In this document: positions 7,564 through 16,223 of the stretch, piece after piece
Numbering within the stretch: position 1 is the first letter of the stretch
Layout: each line of letters starts with the position of its first letter
From: an uncultured Bacilli bacterium
GTDB taxonomy: Bacteria; Bacillota_I; Bacilli_A; RF39; UBA660
NCBI GenBank assembly: GCA_947631035.1
Contig: CANRJW010000008.1
Coordinates: 1 to 47,506, forward strand
Length of the DNA: 47,506 bases
Reading direction: 5' to 3'
Translations under genes and position numbers: made by a program
The notes under the pieces: generated by a model
The model's database searches: none
What the model was told of the DNA's origin: nothing
What the model saw: the letters and a program-made list of their open reading frames with translations, nothing else

Positions 7564-7578
7564 AAGGAGGAAATAAGA

Positions 7579-8958
7579 ATGGAAAAAATAAAAATGGAAG
7601 ATTTAGTCAATTATTGTAAGCAATATGGATTTATCTTTCAAGGTAGTGAAATTTATGGAGGACTATCCAATACTTGGGATTATGGACCACTTGGTAGAGA
7701 ATTAAAAAACAATATTAAAAATGCTTGGTGGAAACGTTTTATTCAAGAGAATTTATATAATTATGGACTTGATTCGGCAATACTCATGAATCCAGAGGTA
7801 TGGGTGGCTAGTGGTCATGTTGCTTCATTTGCTGATCCTTTAATTGATTGTAAGAAATGTAAAAGTCGTGAGAGAGCTGATAAATTAATTGAAGATTTTA
7901 CTAATGGCGCTGAAACTGCTGATGGTTGGGACAATGAAAAATTAGAAAGTTATATTCGTGAGAATCATATTCCATGTCCAAAATGTGGAACGAGTGATTT
8001 TACACCAATTCGTAAATTTAATTTACTATTTGAAACGCACCAAGGTGTTACGGAAGATTCTAAAAGCAAAGTCTACTTACGTGGGGAAACTGCGCAAGGA
8101 ATATTCGTGAATTTCTTAAACGTACAAAGAAGTATGCGTGCAAAAGTCCCTTTTGGAATTGGTCAAATTGGTAAGAGTTTTCGTAATGAAATTACGCCAG
8201 GAAACTTTATTTTTAGAACCCGTGAATTTGAACAAATGGAATTGGAATTCTTTTGTAAGCCGAATACGGATTTGGAATGGTTTGGTTACTGGAAAAATTA
8301 TTGTATCGACTTTTTAAAAGATTTAGGTTTAGATAATGACAATTTACGTTTTAGAGATCATAGTAAGGAAGAACTATCTTTCTATAGTAAAGCAACCACC
8401 GATATTGAGTTTTTATTCCCAATGGGATGGGGAGAGTTATGGGGAATCGCTGATCGAACCGATTATGACTTAGGGGTTCATATGGAACACTCTAAAACCG
8501 ATTTAAGATATTTAGATCCGGAAACGAATGAAAAATACTTACCATTTGTCATTGAACCATCTGTGGGAGTAGACCGCTTGTTCTTAGCAATTCTAACAAA
8601 TGCTTATCATAAAGAAATTTTAGAAAATGGAGAAGAAAGAGAAGTCTTAAAAATCCATCCTTTCCTAGCTCCTAATAAAGTTACGATTTTGCCTCTTATT
8701 AAAAAAGTACATGGAGAGACGGCTGAAAGTTTATATGCTTCTTTAGTTTCTCATTTTCCTTGTAGTTATGATGAATCTGGTTCTATTGGAAAACGTTATC
8801 GAAGAAGTGATGCGGTTGGTACACCATTTTGTATTACCATCGATGATGATACATTAGAAAATAATATTGTTACTATAAGAGACCGTGATACGATGGAACA
8901 AATTAAATTAAATATAAATGAGGTTCAAGAGTACATAGAAGCTAAGATTCATTTCTAA
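7579..8958 (+). CDS. glyS: Glycyl-tRNA synthetase (single-chain type)
   Basis: A 459-residue class II glycyl-tRNA synthetase of the homodimeric single-chain type, not the two-subunit GlyQ/GlyS type of B. subtilis. It charges tRNA-Gly in the cytoplasm. Visible are [19 protein letters not shown] near the N terminus, cysteine pairs CKKC and CPKC suggesting a zinc site, motif 2 ([21 protein letters not shown]), motif 3 ([10 protein letters not shown]) and the C-terminal anticodon-binding domain. The ATG at 7579 is chosen because AAGGAGG (7564-7570) precedes it; an upstream open frame is part of the T-box leader. Like glyQS in Bacillus, it follows recO, here after an accessory insertion. Confidence 0.96.
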   Translation: MEKIKMEDLVNYCKQYGFIFQGSEIYGGLSNTWDYGPLGRELKNNIKNAWWKRFIQENLYNYGLDSAILMNPEVWVASGHVASFADPLIDCKKCKSRERADKLIEDFTNGAETADGWDNEKLESYIRENHIPCPKCGTSDFTPIRKFNLLFETHQGVTEDSKSKVYLRGETAQGIFVNFLNVQRSMRAKVPFGIGQIGKSFRNEITPGNFIFRTREFEQMELEFFCKPNTDLEWFGYWKNYCIDFLKDLGLDNDNLRFRDHSKEELSFYSKATTDIEFLFPMGWGELWGIADRTDYDLGVHMEHSKTDLRYLDPETNEKYLPFVIEPSVGVDRLFLAILTNAYHKEILENGEEREVLKIHPFLAPNKVTILPLIKKVHGETAESLYASLVSHFPCSYDESGSIGKRYRRSDAVGTPFCITIDDDTLENNIVTIRDRDTMEQIKLNINEVQEYIEAKIHF

Positions 8959-8974
8959 TTTAGAAAGGCAAAAT

Positions 8975-9919
8975 ATGAAGCAAAACAAAAAAGAAATTTT
9001 AAATAAAATCTGTCATTATTATTCAGAAGAAAAATTAAAAACAATAGGGGAAGAATATCAAAAATTTCCTATAGAAAAACAAAAAGTGCTAGAAGAAAGT
9101 GCTATTTGTAGTTATTTTCTTCTTTTAAAAAACAAGTTACAGGAAGAGGATACTTTACAACTTTACCTGGTTTTAAAACCTTTTGTTTTTCATTATTTGA
9201 ATCAAATGGAACTATCAATAAAGATGCTATTATCCTTTTTAGATTGGTATGTTGAGGCTTTTTCGAACTTTTATAGTGATAAAAAGAATTTTACCCTTTA
9301 TTTAAAAGAAACTAGAAATCTAAATAATCAAATGCTTCTTTTCCTTGATACTTATTTTGAACAAAATGGTTTTTTGGAACTAAAAGAGAACTTAAAAGAA
9401 TATGCGATACAATTAAAGGAAGAAGAAATAAAGGCTCGAACTTTACTAACTGGTTATTATTTAATGGCTTGTAAAATGCAATATGAGAACAGAAAAGGAA
9501 TTCCTTATCGTGAACAATATGACTTTTTAAAGCATTTTCTAAATGAAATGATTATGGTTAAAGTTTGTTTTGGCAATCGTCTTCTTCAAAAAAAGGAAGA
9601 AAATATACCTACCGAACAAGTAGAAATGGTTCTTTTTCAAGAAAAACGAAAAGACTTAAAACAAATTTTGATATCTAAAGAGGATTTAGATTATATAGAA
9701 GATTTAAAAACTAAATTACAAGAAGATTCTTTTTATCCACGAATTTTAATTGAAAAGACTTTAATGGAAATTGAAAATATTGTAGAAGAATATAATTTCT
9801 TAAAAAGAAGTGAGCAAGTTTTATTAAAGAGAGAATGCCAAGAACAAATTGCACTTCTTTTGGATAATGTGAAACAAAATTTAAAAGAAACGATGCAATT
9901 GGTACGAAAACCCTCATAA
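8975..9919 (+). CDS. Hypothetical alpha-helical protein
   Basis: A 314-residue protein not recognised as a known family. It is rich in Lys, Glu, Leu and Phe, predicted largely helical, with no signal peptide and no clear membrane segment, so it is probably cytoplasmic. It starts 16 bases after glyS behind GAAAGG, so it may be read through from the T-box promoter. It lies upstream of sepF-divIVA, which have their own promoter. No catalytic motif was seen. Confidence 0.7.
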   Translation: MKQNKKEILNKICHYYSEEKLKTIGEEYQKFPIEKQKVLEESAICSYFLLLKNKLQEEDTLQLYLVLKPFVFHYLNQMELSIKMLLSFLDWYVEAFSNFYSDKKNFTLYLKETRNLNNQMLLFLDTYFEQNGFLELKENLKEYAIQLKEEEIKARTLLTGYYLMACKMQYENRKGIPYREQYDFLKHFLNEMIMVKVCFGNRLLQKKEENIPTEQVEMVLFQEKRKDLKQILISKEDLDYIEDLKTKLQEDSFYPRILIEKTLMEIENIVEEYNFLKRSEQVLLKRECQEQIALLLDNVKQNLKETMQLVRKPS

Positions 9920-9940
9920 GAACTTAAGTTTTTCTCTTGA

Positions 9941-9995
9941 AAACGTAACAAAAACGTAACTTATAATTGAAAAAATAAGAATTCTTTGTTATGAT
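9941..9995 (+). promoter_or_regulatory. sepF promoter with upstream direct repeats
   Basis: TTGAAA (9967-9972), a 17-bp spacer and TATGAT (9990-9995) form a good promoter. Just upstream AAACGTAAC occurs twice (9941-9949 and 9952-9960), spaced 11 bp start to start, about one helical turn. This is a plausible regulator-binding site. Confidence 0.6.
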
Positions 9996-10030
9996 TAAAG
10001 AGTAAGATAAAAAATAGGAAGAGTGATATT

Positions 10031-10438
10031 ATGGCATTAAGTAAATTAAAAAAATTATTCTCCGATGAAGAAGATAATTTAATAGGTACTGAAGATGAAT
10101 ATTATAATGTAAGTGAAGATGATGCTTTAAAAGAAGCGGATAAAACTGGCAATAAAATGATTTTAATGGAACCTCGTGCTTATTCTGAAAGCCAACAAAT
10201 CGCTGATCATTTAAAAAATAGAAATAGTGTAGTTGTGAATTTAAAAAGGGTAACTTCTGCTCAAGCCAAAAGAATTATTGACTTTTTAAGCGGATGCATT
10301 TATTCTATTGGTGGAAAGATGCAAAAAATAGGTGTAGGGATTTATTTGTGTACACCAAAAAATGTTAATATCCAAGGCAAAATTTCTGATGATGCCGAAA
10401 AAAGTAAAAATAATGAAGAAACTGAAATTGAATGGTAA
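10031..10438 (+). CDS. sepF: Cell division protein SepF
   Basis: A 135-residue SepF, which binds FtsZ and the membrane and organises the division septum. The N terminus (MALSKLKKLFSDEED) fits a short membrane-targeting helix followed by an acidic linker. The conserved domain covers about residues 45-120, with MEPRAYSESQQIADHLKNR, VVVNLKRVTSAQAKRIIDFL and GGKMQKIGVGIYLCTP. Length is normal. It is followed by divIVA, as in many Firmicutes where the two lie in the ylm cluster. Confidence 0.95.
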   Translation: MALSKLKKLFSDEEDNLIGTEDEYYNVSEDDALKEADKTGNKMILMEPRAYSESQQIADHLKNRNSVVVNLKRVTSAQAKRIIDFLSGCIYSIGGKMQKIGVGIYLCTPKNVNIQGKISDDAEKSKNNEETEIEW

Positions 10439-10470
10439 TTAAAAAAGAAAAAGAAGAATTGAGGTGAGGT

Positions 10471-10896
10471 ATGAAGAAATTTAGTACGAGTTTGATGGGA
10501 TTTGATAAAGAAGAAGTCAAGGCGTTTGTTCGTGAATATACCATTGAATATGAAAATTTAGTTAATAAATTAAAAAATCAAGATTTGGAAATTGAAAATT
10601 TAAAAACGAATTTAGCCAAATACCAAAGTTTAGAAGAAACACTAAATAAAACCATCTTAATTGCTGAAGATACCTCAAATCAAATTAAAAGGGTGGCTCG
10701 TGAAGAAGGCAAAACCATTGTCGAAGAAGCCAAAAGAAATGGTTCTCGTATTATTAATGATGCTTTAATGAAAGCCAATGAAATTGAACGAGATGCTGAA
10801 GAATTACAAAGAAGAGTGATTGCTTTTAAAAGAAAATTTAGACAAGCCATTGAAAATGAAATGGAAGTTATTGATGAAATTGCAGACAAATACTAG
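10471..10896 (+). CDS. divIVA: DivIVA-family protein
   Basis: A 141-residue DivIVA-like protein. The N-terminal membrane-binding part (KKFSTSLMGFDKEEVKAFV, residues 2-20) is followed by a coiled coil over most of the remainder. DivIVA recognises negatively curved membrane at septa and poles and recruits division, wall-synthesis or sporulation partners. Start is behind GAGGTGAGGT. It sits 32 bases after sepF and is probably cotranscribed. It is somewhat shorter than Bacillus DivIVA. Confidence 0.88.
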   Translation: MKKFSTSLMGFDKEEVKAFVREYTIEYENLVNKLKNQDLEIENLKTNLAKYQSLEETLNKTILIAEDTSNQIKRVAREEGKTIVEEAKRNGSRIINDALMKANEIERDAEELQRRVIAFKRKFRQAIENEMEVIDEIADKY

Positions 10897-10907
10897 TCTG
10901 TTTTTTT
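10883..10907 (+). terminator. Weak intrinsic terminator after divIVA
   Basis: CAGAC (10883-10887) and GTCTG (10896-10900) form a short stem followed by seven T; the stem overlaps the divIVA stop codon. The stem is only 5 bp, so strength is uncertain. Confidence 0.55.
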
Positions 10908-10945
10908 AATAGATGGTATAATTTTTAGTAGAAAGGGTGAGTATT

Positions 10946-11374
10946 ATGAATAAAGAAATTGTAAAATATCCTACATTTTCTGAGATAGATTTTATTAAAG
11001 TATATTGTGCTTTAAATTTTAAAAATGGGTTTTCTCCTATTTTAAAACATCATGAATTAGAAAAGCAGTTGTATCCTTTTTATTACTTTCCAGAGTTTAG
11101 AGAACTATTTCAAGATATAGTGCCTAAAGTAGATTATGCAAATCCTGAAAATAGTTATTTAGATTTAGAACTTGCTTTTAAAACCGCTATGATTTTTGGT
11201 ATACTTTCTCCAATTTATGAAAGTGGAGAAATGAAATCAATTATTCAATGCAATGAAGAGATGGCAAACGAAATACTTGCTCATACTACCGACGAAATAT
11301 TAAATGGTATGACAAATTTATTTTCAGAAATGCATAAAACAGATGGTCCAAAATTAGTAAGACAAAACTTATAA
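10946..11374 (+). CDS. Hypothetical protein
   Basis: A 142-residue protein not recognised. It begins MNKEIVKYPTFSEIDFIKVY and is mainly helical with several aromatic residues and no membrane segment. AAAGGG before the ATG at 10946 and a TATAAT box at 10917-10922 support an independent transcript. It converges with sigK, and the two stop codons overlap by a few bases. A loose resemblance in size and character to small structural proteins gives no functional hint. Confidence 0.65.
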   Translation: MNKEIVKYPTFSEIDFIKVYCALNFKNGFSPILKHHELEKQLYPFYYFPEFRELFQDIVPKVDYANPENSYLDLELAFKTAMIFGILSPIYESGEMKSIIQCNEEMANEILAHTTDEILNGMTNLFSEMHKTDGPKLVRQNL

Positions 11375-12064
11375 GTCTTTCTTATTTTTAATAAATTCTT
11401 TGAGCATTTTGGTAAGTGCTCTTTTTTCAATACGAGAGACATAACTTCTTGAAATATGAAGTTCGCTGGCAATTTCTTTTTGGGTCTTTTCTTTTTGATT
11501 TAATAAACCATAACGTTTTACAATAATTTCTTTTTCACGAGCATTTAGCAAATTTAAGTAAGCACTTAAATCTTTGATATTGTCTTTAGTATGAATGACA
11601 TCAGCAAAATCACTGGTATTATCTTTTAGAACATCGATTAAACTAATTTCATTGCCATCTTTATCATAACCAATCGAATCATTTAGAGAAACATCGCTTT
11701 CTCTTTTTTTATTACTGCGAAAGTACATCAAAATTTCGTTTTCAATACAGCGAGCAGCGTAAGTGGTAATTTTGGTTTTTTTCGAATCGTTATACGAATC
11801 AATTCCTTTAATTAAACCAATGGTACCAATACTAATTAAATCATCTTGACTCATGGATTTACTTTCAAACTTTTTGACGATATGAGCAACCAAACGAAGA
11901 TTTCTTTCAATTAAAGTATTACGGGCGTTTTTATCTCCCTTTTGCATAGCAAGAATGGCTTCTTTTTCTTCTTCCTCACTTAGTGGTTCTGGAAAAACAT
12001 TATTGGAATAACTTCCTGTAAAAAAAAGCATATCTTTAATTAAATTTAGAATACTTAAAAACAT
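11369..12064 (-). CDS. sigK: Sporulation sigma factor SigK (pro-sigma-K)
   Basis: A 231-residue sigma-70-family factor closest to sigma-K, the late mother-cell sigma factor of endospore formation. The first 20 or so residues form a hydrophobic pro-sequence (MFLSILNLIKDMLFFTGSYS), expected to be cut by a SpoIVFB-type protease. Region 2 has RNLRLVAHIVKKFE and DLISIGTIGLIKGI, then TYAARCIENEILMYFR; GNEISLIDVLKDN is sigma-K-like rather than sigma-E-like. Region 4 ends with HISRSYVSRIEKRALTKM. The ATG at 12064 is preferred over 12073 because AAGG lies about 9 bases before it. The gene is uninterrupted, with no skin element. Confidence 0.9.
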   Translation of the reverse strand: MFLSILNLIKDMLFFTGSYSNNVFPEPLSEEEEKEAILAMQKGDKNARNTLIERNLRLVAHIVKKFESKSMSQDDLISIGTIGLIKGIDSYNDSKKTKITTYAARCIENEILMYFRSNKKRESDVSLNDSIGYDKDGNEISLIDVLKDNTSDFADVIHTKDNIKDLSAYLNLLNAREKEIIVKRYGLLNQKEKTQKEIASELHISRSYVSRIEKRALTKMLKEFIKNKKDL

Positions 12065-12192
12065 AGAACACATCCTTATTACATTGTATTTTTCTTTAGG
12101 ATATTTTAGAATATTATTGTATTAAATAAGAAATAGATGGCTTTTTTAAAAGAAATGTGTTAAAATCTTGAGTAAGAAAGCGAGGATTTAAT

Positions 12193-12810
12193 ATGAATAA
12201 TATATTAAAATTTTACGTACAAGCAAATAAATTAAAAGAAGTATTACGTACAGGATGGATAGAAGTAAATATAGAAGGAAGAACAGAATCTGTTGCAGAT
12301 GCAGTATTTGGTAGTATGGTTCTTGCAATGGCTATTAAAGAAGAAAAGAATGTGGATGTTGATTTAATAAAAGTATTTAAAATGCTTATTGTTAAAAATT
12401 TAGAAAAAGTAACACTAAAAGAAGTAACTACTAGAGAATATCCTACTTACGAAGAAAGAAAAGCTTCTGCTTTTGAAACCGTTTCTGCTATAACAAAAGA
12501 TTTAGCAATGCATCAAGAAATTATGGATTTATTAGAAGAAATTTATGCAAAAGAAACGAAAGAAGCCAAATTTGTAAGTCAAGTTACTACAATTGAATCT
12601 GATATTCAAGCAAAAATTTATGATTTAGAAGGAAAATTTAAAGTAGAAAATGCTTTAGAAGATGCCAAATATTATGGAGAAGAATTATCGAATGAAATTA
12701 TTCCTCAAATTAAAAATGCCAGTGATGGATGGATTCTATATGATAGAAAACATTATGAAGATGAATACTTTAAAGAATTATCAGAAGAAATACAAAAATT
12801 TAGCTTGTAA
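12193..12810 (+). CDS. HD-domain-like protein with degenerate metal site
   Basis: A 205-residue protein with the architecture of the YfbR-like HD hydrolase group (nucleotidases): an N-terminal GWIEVNIEGRTESVAD, a central helix pair, then EYPTYEERKASAFETVSAI. In active members the first histidine follows ESVAD or ESVAE, and the HD pair sits in the next helix (IHDLGE-like). Here these positions read ESVADAV and IVKNLEK, so both the first His and the His-Asp pair appear lost. It is probably a catalytically inactive relative. A TTAAAAT box lies upstream and an intrinsic terminator follows. Confidence 0.65.
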   Translation: MNNILKFYVQANKLKEVLRTGWIEVNIEGRTESVADAVFGSMVLAMAIKEEKNVDVDLIKVFKMLIVKNLEKVTLKEVTTREYPTYEERKASAFETVSAITKDLAMHQEIMDLLEEIYAKETKEAKFVSQVTTIESDIQAKIYDLEGKFKVENALEDAKYYGEELSNEIIPQIKNASDGWILYDRKHYEDEYFKELSEEIQKFSL

Positions 12811-12816
12811 TTTAAA

Positions 12817-12848
12817 AAAACAATCGTATAAAAAGGATTGTTTTTTTT
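12817..12848 (+). terminator. Intrinsic terminator
   Basis: A 9-bp stem (AAAACAATC at 12817-12825, GATTGTTTT at 12836-12844) leads into eight T. It ends the HD-like gene and isolates the yqeG operon. Confidence 0.8.
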
Positions 12849-12896
12849 AATATTTAGACTTTTTTATGCTATACTTATTATACGAGGTGATGCATC

Positions 12897-13418
12897 ATGG
12901 ATAAGTTTATCCCCGATATTTATCAAAAAAGTATTTTTGCTATTGATTATGAAAAATTAAAGAATAGGGGAATTAAGTGTATTTTGTTTGATTTAGATAA
13001 TACGATTGCTCCTATTAATGTCGCAACTCCTGATAAAGAAATGAAAGATTTAGTCGCTGATATCGAACTTTTAGGAATCAAAGTGATTATTTTATCCAAT
13101 TCCAGTAAAAATCGAGTAAGACCTTTTAAAGAAGGATTAAATGTCGATTCTAGTTTTAGTAGTCATAAACCTTTTAAGAAAAAATATAAAAAAGTGATGC
13201 ATATCTATAACTTTACGGATAATGAAATTGCTTGCATCGGAGATCAACTTTTAACGGATATTTATGGTGCCAATCGTATGGGATTTTTAAGTATCTTGGT
13301 GCATCCAATTAGCAATGTCGATTTGTTTGTTACCAAAATCAATCGTTTCTTTGAAAGAAGAATTTTTAAAAAGTTAGAACGTCAAGGTTTATTTAAAGTT
13401 GGTGAGTATTATGAATAG
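12897..13418 (+). CDS. yqeG: YqeG-family HAD phosphatase
   Basis: A 173-residue HAD-superfamily (subfamily IIIA) protein. Motif I is FDLDNT (about residues 34-39), motif II is ILSNSS, and the last motif is GDQLLTDIYGANRMG, all intact. The physiological substrate is not known; related proteins are phosphatidylglycerophosphate phosphatases. It is first in yqeG-yqeH-mutL, and its stop overlaps the yqeH start by 8 bases. The yqeG-yqeH pairing is conserved in Firmicutes. Confidence 0.9.
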   Translation: MDKFIPDIYQKSIFAIDYEKLKNRGIKCILFDLDNTIAPINVATPDKEMKDLVADIELLGIKVIILSNSSKNRVRPFKEGLNVDSSFSSHKPFKKKYKKVMHIYNFTDNEIACIGDQLLTDIYGANRMGFLSILVHPISNVDLFVTKINRFFERRIFKKLERQGLFKVGEYYE

Positions 13419-14391
13419 ATGTATGGGATGTGGAGCGGTATTACAAAGCGAAGATGAAGCCAAAATCGGCTATATTCCCAAAGAAAAAAAGGGAGAAGCC
13501 AAACTTTGTCTTCGTTGTTTTCGCATTCTTCATTATAACGATTTAAAAATGGTTCATTTACCTATTGAAAACATTATGGAGACAGTCAATCGAAAAGGGA
13601 AGTATGCATTTTTTTTAATGGATTTATTAAATATCAATGAAGAAGTGGTAAGTACTTATAAAAAAATAACTATACCCAAAACGTTAATCGTAAGTAAAAT
13701 GGATTATATACCCAAATATATGAAAAAGGAAAAAATTAAAACTTGGTTAAGAGAAGAATATGGGATTCAAGAAGAAATTTTGTTTGCCAGTGCTGTTAAA
13801 AATCGTAATCTTTCTTCTATTGAAAAAACGATGGAACAAGAAAATGTTAAAAGTGCTTATCTATTAGGGTATACCAATAGTGGTAAATCAACCCTTTTAA
13901 ACCATTTACAAGAAAAAAGTAGTATTACGACAAGTCCTGTTCCCAATACAACTTTAAATTACATCAAGATTCCTATTGCAGAGGGAAAAGAATTAATCGA
14001 TAGTCCTGGATTTCAATATCAGCATCCTTTATACAAAGAAGATAATCTTCTGCTAATTAAGAAAATGCACCCTAAATCTTTTTTAAAACCTTTAACTTAT
14101 CAATTAAAAAAGAATATAGGATTAAAAATTGAAGACGTCGTCCAAATTGTAAATGAAAGCCCAAAATGCAACATGACGCTTTATATTAGCAATTTATTGG
14201 ATGTTGAAAAAGTATATCCAGATAATCAAAAATTAAAGGAATATCCGAAAAGAACCATTGAAATGAAAAAAAATCAAGATTTGGTGATTCTAGGTTTAGG
14301 GTTTATCAATGTGAAAAGTGATTGTGTGCTAACGGTTTCGATAGAAAATCTTGAAAACATTGAAATAAGAAATTCATTTTTTGAAAGGTAG
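13411..14391 (+). CDS. yqeH: Ribosome biogenesis GTPase YqeH
   Basis: A 326-residue circularly permuted GTPase needed for 30S subunit assembly. An N-terminal zinc finger (CMGCG and CLRCF) is followed by the permuted order of G motifs: SKMD (G4) comes before GYTNSGKSTL (G1) and DSPGFQ (G3). A C-terminal RNA-binding-type domain follows. The ATG at 13411 is chosen because GGTGAG precedes it. Compared with Bacillus, aroE, yqeI, nadD and yqeK do not follow; mutL does. Confidence 0.93.
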   Translation: MNRCMGCGAVLQSEDEAKIGYIPKEKKGEAKLCLRCFRILHYNDLKMVHLPIENIMETVNRKGKYAFFLMDLLNINEEVVSTYKKITIPKTLIVSKMDYIPKYMKKEKIKTWLREEYGIQEEILFASAVKNRNLSSIEKTMEQENVKSAYLLGYTNSGKSTLLNHLQEKSSITTSPVPNTTLNYIKIPIAEGKELIDSPGFQYQHPLYKEDNLLLIKKMHPKSFLKPLTYQLKKNIGLKIEDVVQIVNESPKCNMTLYISNLLDVEKVYPDNQKLKEYPKRTIEMKKNQDLVILGLGFINVKSDCVLTVSIENLENIEIRNSFFER

Positions 14392-14399
14392 TCGTTGTT

Positions 14400-16157
14400 A
14401 TGAGTAAAATTAAAGTAATGAATGAATCGCTCGCGAATAAAATCGCGGCAGGGGAAGTGGTGGAAAAAATTTCTTCTGTCGTAAAAGAATTGTGTGAAAA
14501 TAGTATTGATGCCCATGCCAGTACCATTGAAGTTTCTCTAATCGATGGGGGACTTAAAAGTATCCAAGTCGTCGATAATGGAGAAGGAATGGACCGAGGG
14601 GATGCTGAAGCATGCTTCCAAAGACATGCAACGAGTAAGTTAATTCGTGAAGATGATTTGTTTTTTATTGATACTTTAGGGTTTCGAGGTGAAGCCTTAC
14701 CTTCGATAGCCAGTGTCAGTAAAGTGGAACTTAAAACTTGCAGTAATGATATTGGAAGTCGCATTATCATAAAAGGTGGCAAAATAGAGGAAATCTCTGA
14801 TGCAGATGCTAGAAAGGGTACAAGTATCACGGTAAGTGATTTATTTTACAATACACCTGCTAGATTAAAATATTTAAAAACCGAAGCGTCAGAACTTGCG
14901 GGTTGCGTTTCTTTAATCGAACATTTAGCCTTATCTCATGAGAAAATTGCCTTTACTTTAAAAAATAACGATCGCGTGTTAGTAAGTACCAGTGGAAGTG
15001 GCAATTTACACAAATGTATTCATGAAATTTATGGATTAAATGTTTCTTCAAAAATGTTAGAAGTAAGAGCAAGTAATGACGATTTTGATCTTTACGGATA
15101 TGTTTGTAAACCAGAAATTTTAAAATCCAATCGCAATCACTTTATTACTATGATTAACGATCGTGTCATTAAAAATTATGAAATCAATCGAGCCATTAAT
15201 GATGCGTATTACACCTATAAACCCGATATTAAATACCCAATCGTCGTTTTAAAAATCAATACCGATCCTACTTTGATTGATGTCAATATTCACCCCACCA
15301 AACAAGATATGAAAATTTCCAAAATGAATGAACTTTACGAGTTAATCGTGAATACCATTAAAGAGGCTTTGTATAAAAACTTATTGATTCCTGATGCCAT
15401 AAAAAAACCAGAATACAATGAAATAAAGGATCAGTATGTCGAACATTTTGTAAAAGAAAGTGAAACAAAATTCGAAGAATACAATGGTTCCAAAGAGCAA
15501 GGACAAGTGGCTTTAGATTTGAGTTATGAAGAAGAAAAAGAAAGTCCAACTATCCTTAATGAAGAATTAAAAAAATTAGTTTTATATCCGGTTGGGGTGG
15601 CCCTTGGCACTTATATCATTGCACAAAACGAAGAAGGGGTGTATTTAATCGACCAACACGCCGCGCAAGAAAGAGTGAACTACGAGCGTTACTTAAAAGC
15701 CTTAAAAGAAAGTAAACAAGCGAGTACGGGTTTATTACTTCCCATTACTATTGAACTATCCAGTAGCGAATTTCTAATTGTCAAAAACAATCTTGAAGTC
15801 TTAGAAAATTTAGGATTTAAAATCGAAGAATTCGGTTTAAATACCTTTGTCTTTAAAGAACATCCGACTTGGCTTAAAACGGGCTATGAAGAAGAATCCA
15901 TTCGTAAAATCTTAGATATATTAATTTCCAATCAAGGAAAGTTTGACCGCGTAAAATTTAATGAACATATTGCTATTACGTTAGCATGTAAAATGAGTAT
16001 AAAAGCCAATATGCATATTAGTAATGAAGCAGTAGAAGAGTTACTAAATGAACTTACTGCTTGCGATAATCCTTACAATTGCCCACATGGAAGACCAACG
16101 ATTATTAAGTTTTCTATCTATGACTTAGAGCGTATGTTTAAAAGGGTTATGAATTAA
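14400..16157 (+). CDS. mutL: DNA mismatch repair protein MutL
   Basis: A 585-residue MutL. The N-terminal GHKL ATPase shows NKIAAGEVVEKISSVVKEL, DNGEGM and GFRGEALPSIASVS. The C-terminal half carries the endonuclease motif DQHAAQERVNYE and the CPHGRPT motif, so this is a nicking-type MutL as in Gram-positives lacking MutH. mutS is not in this window. MutL status matters here because mismatch-repair activity affects slippage rates at mono-nucleotide tracts such as the three poly-G switches. Confidence 0.96.
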   Translation: MSKIKVMNESLANKIAAGEVVEKISSVVKELCENSIDAHASTIEVSLIDGGLKSIQVVDNGEGMDRGDAEACFQRHATSKLIREDDLFFIDTLGFRGEALPSIASVSKVELKTCSNDIGSRIIIKGGKIEEISDADARKGTSITVSDLFYNTPARLKYLKTEASELAGCVSLIEHLALSHEKIAFTLKNNDRVLVSTSGSGNLHKCIHEIYGLNVSSKMLEVRASNDDFDLYGYVCKPEILKSNRNHFITMINDRVIKNYEINRAINDAYYTYKPDIKYPIVVLKINTDPTLIDVNIHPTKQDMKISKMNELYELIVNTIKEALYKNLLIPDAIKKPEYNEIKDQYVEHFVKESETKFEEYNGSKEQGQVALDLSYEEEKESPTILNEELKKLVLYPVGVALGTYIIAQNEEGVYLIDQHAAQERVNYERYLKALKESKQASTGLLLPITIELSSSEFLIVKNNLEVLENLGFKIEEFGLNTFVFKEHPTWLKTGYEEESIRKILDILISNQGKFDRVKFNEHIAITLACKMSIKANMHISNEAVEELLNELTACDNPYNCPHGRPTIIKFSIYDLERMFKRVMN

Positions 16158-16169
16158 CAAACAATGGCG

Positions 16170-16197
16170 AAAAATAATGCGTAATTCGCTTATTTTT
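16170..16197 (+). terminator. Intrinsic terminator after mutL
   Basis: AAAAATAA (16170-16177) pairs with TTATTTTT (16190-16197), with an inner GCG/CGC pair and a single bulged T; the 3' arm is itself the T-tract. Confidence 0.65.
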
Positions 16198-16223
16198 TGT
16201 TATACTATATAGTGTGATGTAAA

